Shown here in pieces: positions 15,484 through 16,655 of a stretch of 16,655 nucleotides of DNA. Within the stretch, counting starts at the first letter, position 1; the number at the start of each line of letters is the position of its first letter. Made by a program: the position numbers and the translations under genes. The notes beneath the pieces were generated by a model that saw nothing but the letters and a program-made list of their open reading frames with translations, had not been told where the DNA came from and did no database searches. The DNA is from UBA1715 sp964346725 (GTDB lineage: Bacteria > Bacteroidota > Bacteroidia > Bacteroidales > UBA1715). The stretch lies in assembly GCA_964346725.1 (NCBI GenBank), contig CAYFVM010000032.1:1-16655 (forward strand). The letters run 5' to 3'.

Positions 15484-16655
15484 CTACTGTATTAGTACAC
15501 GTGCTATTGCCGTATCGCATTTCACAATATATACCCCACATTTTGTGAGTTGGATTTCTGTGTAATCACTAACCTCGCTGCCAGCAACTGTTGCTATTAC
15601 TCTACCAGTAATATCGTACACCATGATTCCTTGATTTTCTGCATTTTCAACTACCACATTATATCCTTTAGAGTATATTGAAACTGCTTCCGGATCAACC
15701 GATTGCGCTGCCAATATTATACTATTACGATATGCATCAATGGCCTCGCGCATTATTGTTTCTTGTAAATCAACGTCTTCCTGCGTACTTGCGCTTTGAT
15801 TTGCTACAATTTCTTCAGCAGTTTGTTTTGCAAGCCACAAATCCATATACGCCAACAATGAATATTGTCCGGGGTTTTCCCCTGGTGTTGTTGTCTCTAT
15901 CAAATTAGACGCTTCTGTTACTAAGGCATCTAATTCAGAATAATCTATAACTATAGGATTTACCGACTGTAAAAATGCTTGAATTGCGCTAAGTAGTGTA
16001 TTGGTTTCTGCATCAACAACAAGCTGCTCCCTTGCAGTGTTATATATTTGTTGAGCGTTGTCTATTGCTGCTTGCAAAGTAGTTACTGCAATTTCAGGAT
16101 ATTGCCCCGATCCAGAACCGGTATTTCCATCTGCTCTAGCAATTGCTGTATGAGCTTGACCAAGAGCAATCAGTAACTCATTTTTATCAACCGTAATGAT
16201 TGATGCATTAAATGCATCTATTGCATCGATAAGTGCACTATTTGCGGCACCAATTTCGGATTGAGAAACAGATACTTTATTGTACACGGTCTTAGCACTT
16301 TGAATTGCATCATTCAACGCTGTCTTAGCATCAATAGGATATTGACCTTTATTGTTACCTATGCTAGCTGCTGCTACCGTTGATTCTGCCGTAGAAATAG
16401 TGGAAGCCAAAATAGTTCTATTTACATTTACCAAATTGCTAATTGCATTCGTTAATGCCGTTGTAGCGGCATCGACCATACTTTGACTTTCTGCATACAA
16501 GTTCTTGTCTACGGCGTTTGCTGCTGTAAGTGCGTTTTGCATCACCGACCAAGAATCTGATGTATAAATATTTTCTGCTAATGTGCCTGCTTGGGCTATC
16601 GCAGCATTTAATGCGATGTAATCAGCTTTAGCCTTTTGCGTGTATTGCGCTGTAA
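15484..16655 (-). CDS. Large surface repeat protein (FIVAR-type repeats) with T9SS tail, 5' end outside window
   Basis: 389 residues are visible. The frame is open to the window edge, so the apparent GTG/ATG near 16545 is internal. The visible part consists of four Ala-rich helical repeats of about 75-80 residues resembling FIVAR domains of bacterial extracellular proteins. It ends with a T9SS sorting domain of about 70 residues (GIMVYDITGRVIAT, LTKCGVYIVKC, end ARVLIQ). In such proteins FIVAR repeats sit as spacers or sugar-binding modules next to catalytic or adhesive domains, which would be encoded upstream here. The product is inferred to be anchored on the outer surface. Its stop lies one base before the panE start. 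Confidence 0.82.
   Translation of the reverse strand, partial: TAQYTQKAKADYIALNAAIAQAGTLAENIYTSDSWSVMQNALTAANAVDKNLYAESQSMVDAATTALTNAISNLVNVNRTILASTISTAESTVAAASIGNNKGQYPIDAKTALNDAIQSAKTVYNKVSVSQSEIGAANSALIDAIDAFNASIITVDKNELLIALGQAHTAIARADGNTGSGSGQYPEIAVTTLQAAIDNAQQIYNTAREQLVVDAETNTLLSAIQAFLQSVNPIVIDYSELDALVTEASNLIETTTPGENPGQYSLLAYMDLWLAKQTAEEIVANQSASTQEDVDLQETIMREAIDAYRNSIILAAQSVDPEAVSIYSKGYNVVVENAENQGIMVYDITGRVIATVAGSEVSDYTEIQLTKCGVYIVKCDTAIARVLIQ
15700..16655 (-). repeat. Four tandem FIVAR-like protein repeats
   Basis: The repeats are marked by a conserved Tyr: IYTSDSW (Tyr codon 16564-16566), KGQYPIDA (GQYP at 16336-16347), SGQYPEIA (16096-16107) and PGQYSLLA (15859-15870). The spacing between Tyr codons is 75, 80 and 79 residues. 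Each is followed by a helix with a Leu/Ala pattern (TALNDAI, TTLQAAI). The repeats have diverged at the DNA level, so they are old rather than recent duplications. Confidence 0.7.

Overview
The window looks like chromosomal DNA from a low-GC Bacteroidota, most likely an anaerobic polysaccharide-degrading member of the Bacteroidales. Four lines of evidence support this. Four proteins carry C-terminal type IX secretion (T9SS) sorting domains. Several genes are preceded by the Bacteroidota -7 promoter element TAnnTTTG, and clear Shine-Dalgarno sequences are rare. PckA is the ATP-dependent type, and the Mrp and topoisomerase IV A proteins have the forms I associate with Bacteroidota. Genus assignment is not possible from the sequence alone.

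Layout. (1) 1-3605 (+): the 3' part of a secreted, multidomain glycoside hydrolase family 44 enzyme (GH44 end, Ig-like modules, CBM6, T9SS tail), then a second secreted T9SS protein with a probable carbohydrate-binding beta-sandwich. This is the polysaccharide-attack end of the window. (2) 3680-5060 (+): metY (homocysteine synthesis) with its own promoter, closed by a bidirectional terminator. (3) 5079-6954 (-): prmC then mrp, a two-gene operon for release-factor methylation and Fe-S/ATPase function. It is divergent from ribD (+, riboflavin synthesis), which converges on and overlaps the topoisomerase IV A gene parC (-). (4) 10761-12498 (-): pckA with its own promoter, a leader hairpin and a terminator. 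(5) 12431-12843: a 413-base gene-free region holding the pckA promoter, an orphan bidirectional terminator-like hairpin, and a promoter overlapped by a perfect palindrome. (6) 12844-14534 (+): a two-gene operon encoding a small T9SS protein and a secreted protein with a lectin/sulfatase-modifying-factor-like C-terminal domain. The second gene is interrupted by two compensating frameshifts, one of them in an A8 run that forms a dnaX-type slippery motif. (7) 14568-16655 (-): a surface repeat protein (FIVAR-type repeats plus T9SS tail, truncated by the window edge) followed after one base by panE (pantothenate/CoA pathway).

The central genes are ordinary housekeeping functions. The secreted-protein regions at both ends and the 12.4-14.5 kb operon are the accessory parts. 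I found no mobile element, CRISPR array, tRNA or rRNA. I do not see a complete new multi-gene system. The most distinctive signals are the frameshift/slippery-sequence arrangement in the 13.3-14.4 kb gene and the regulatory structures in the intergenic region before it.
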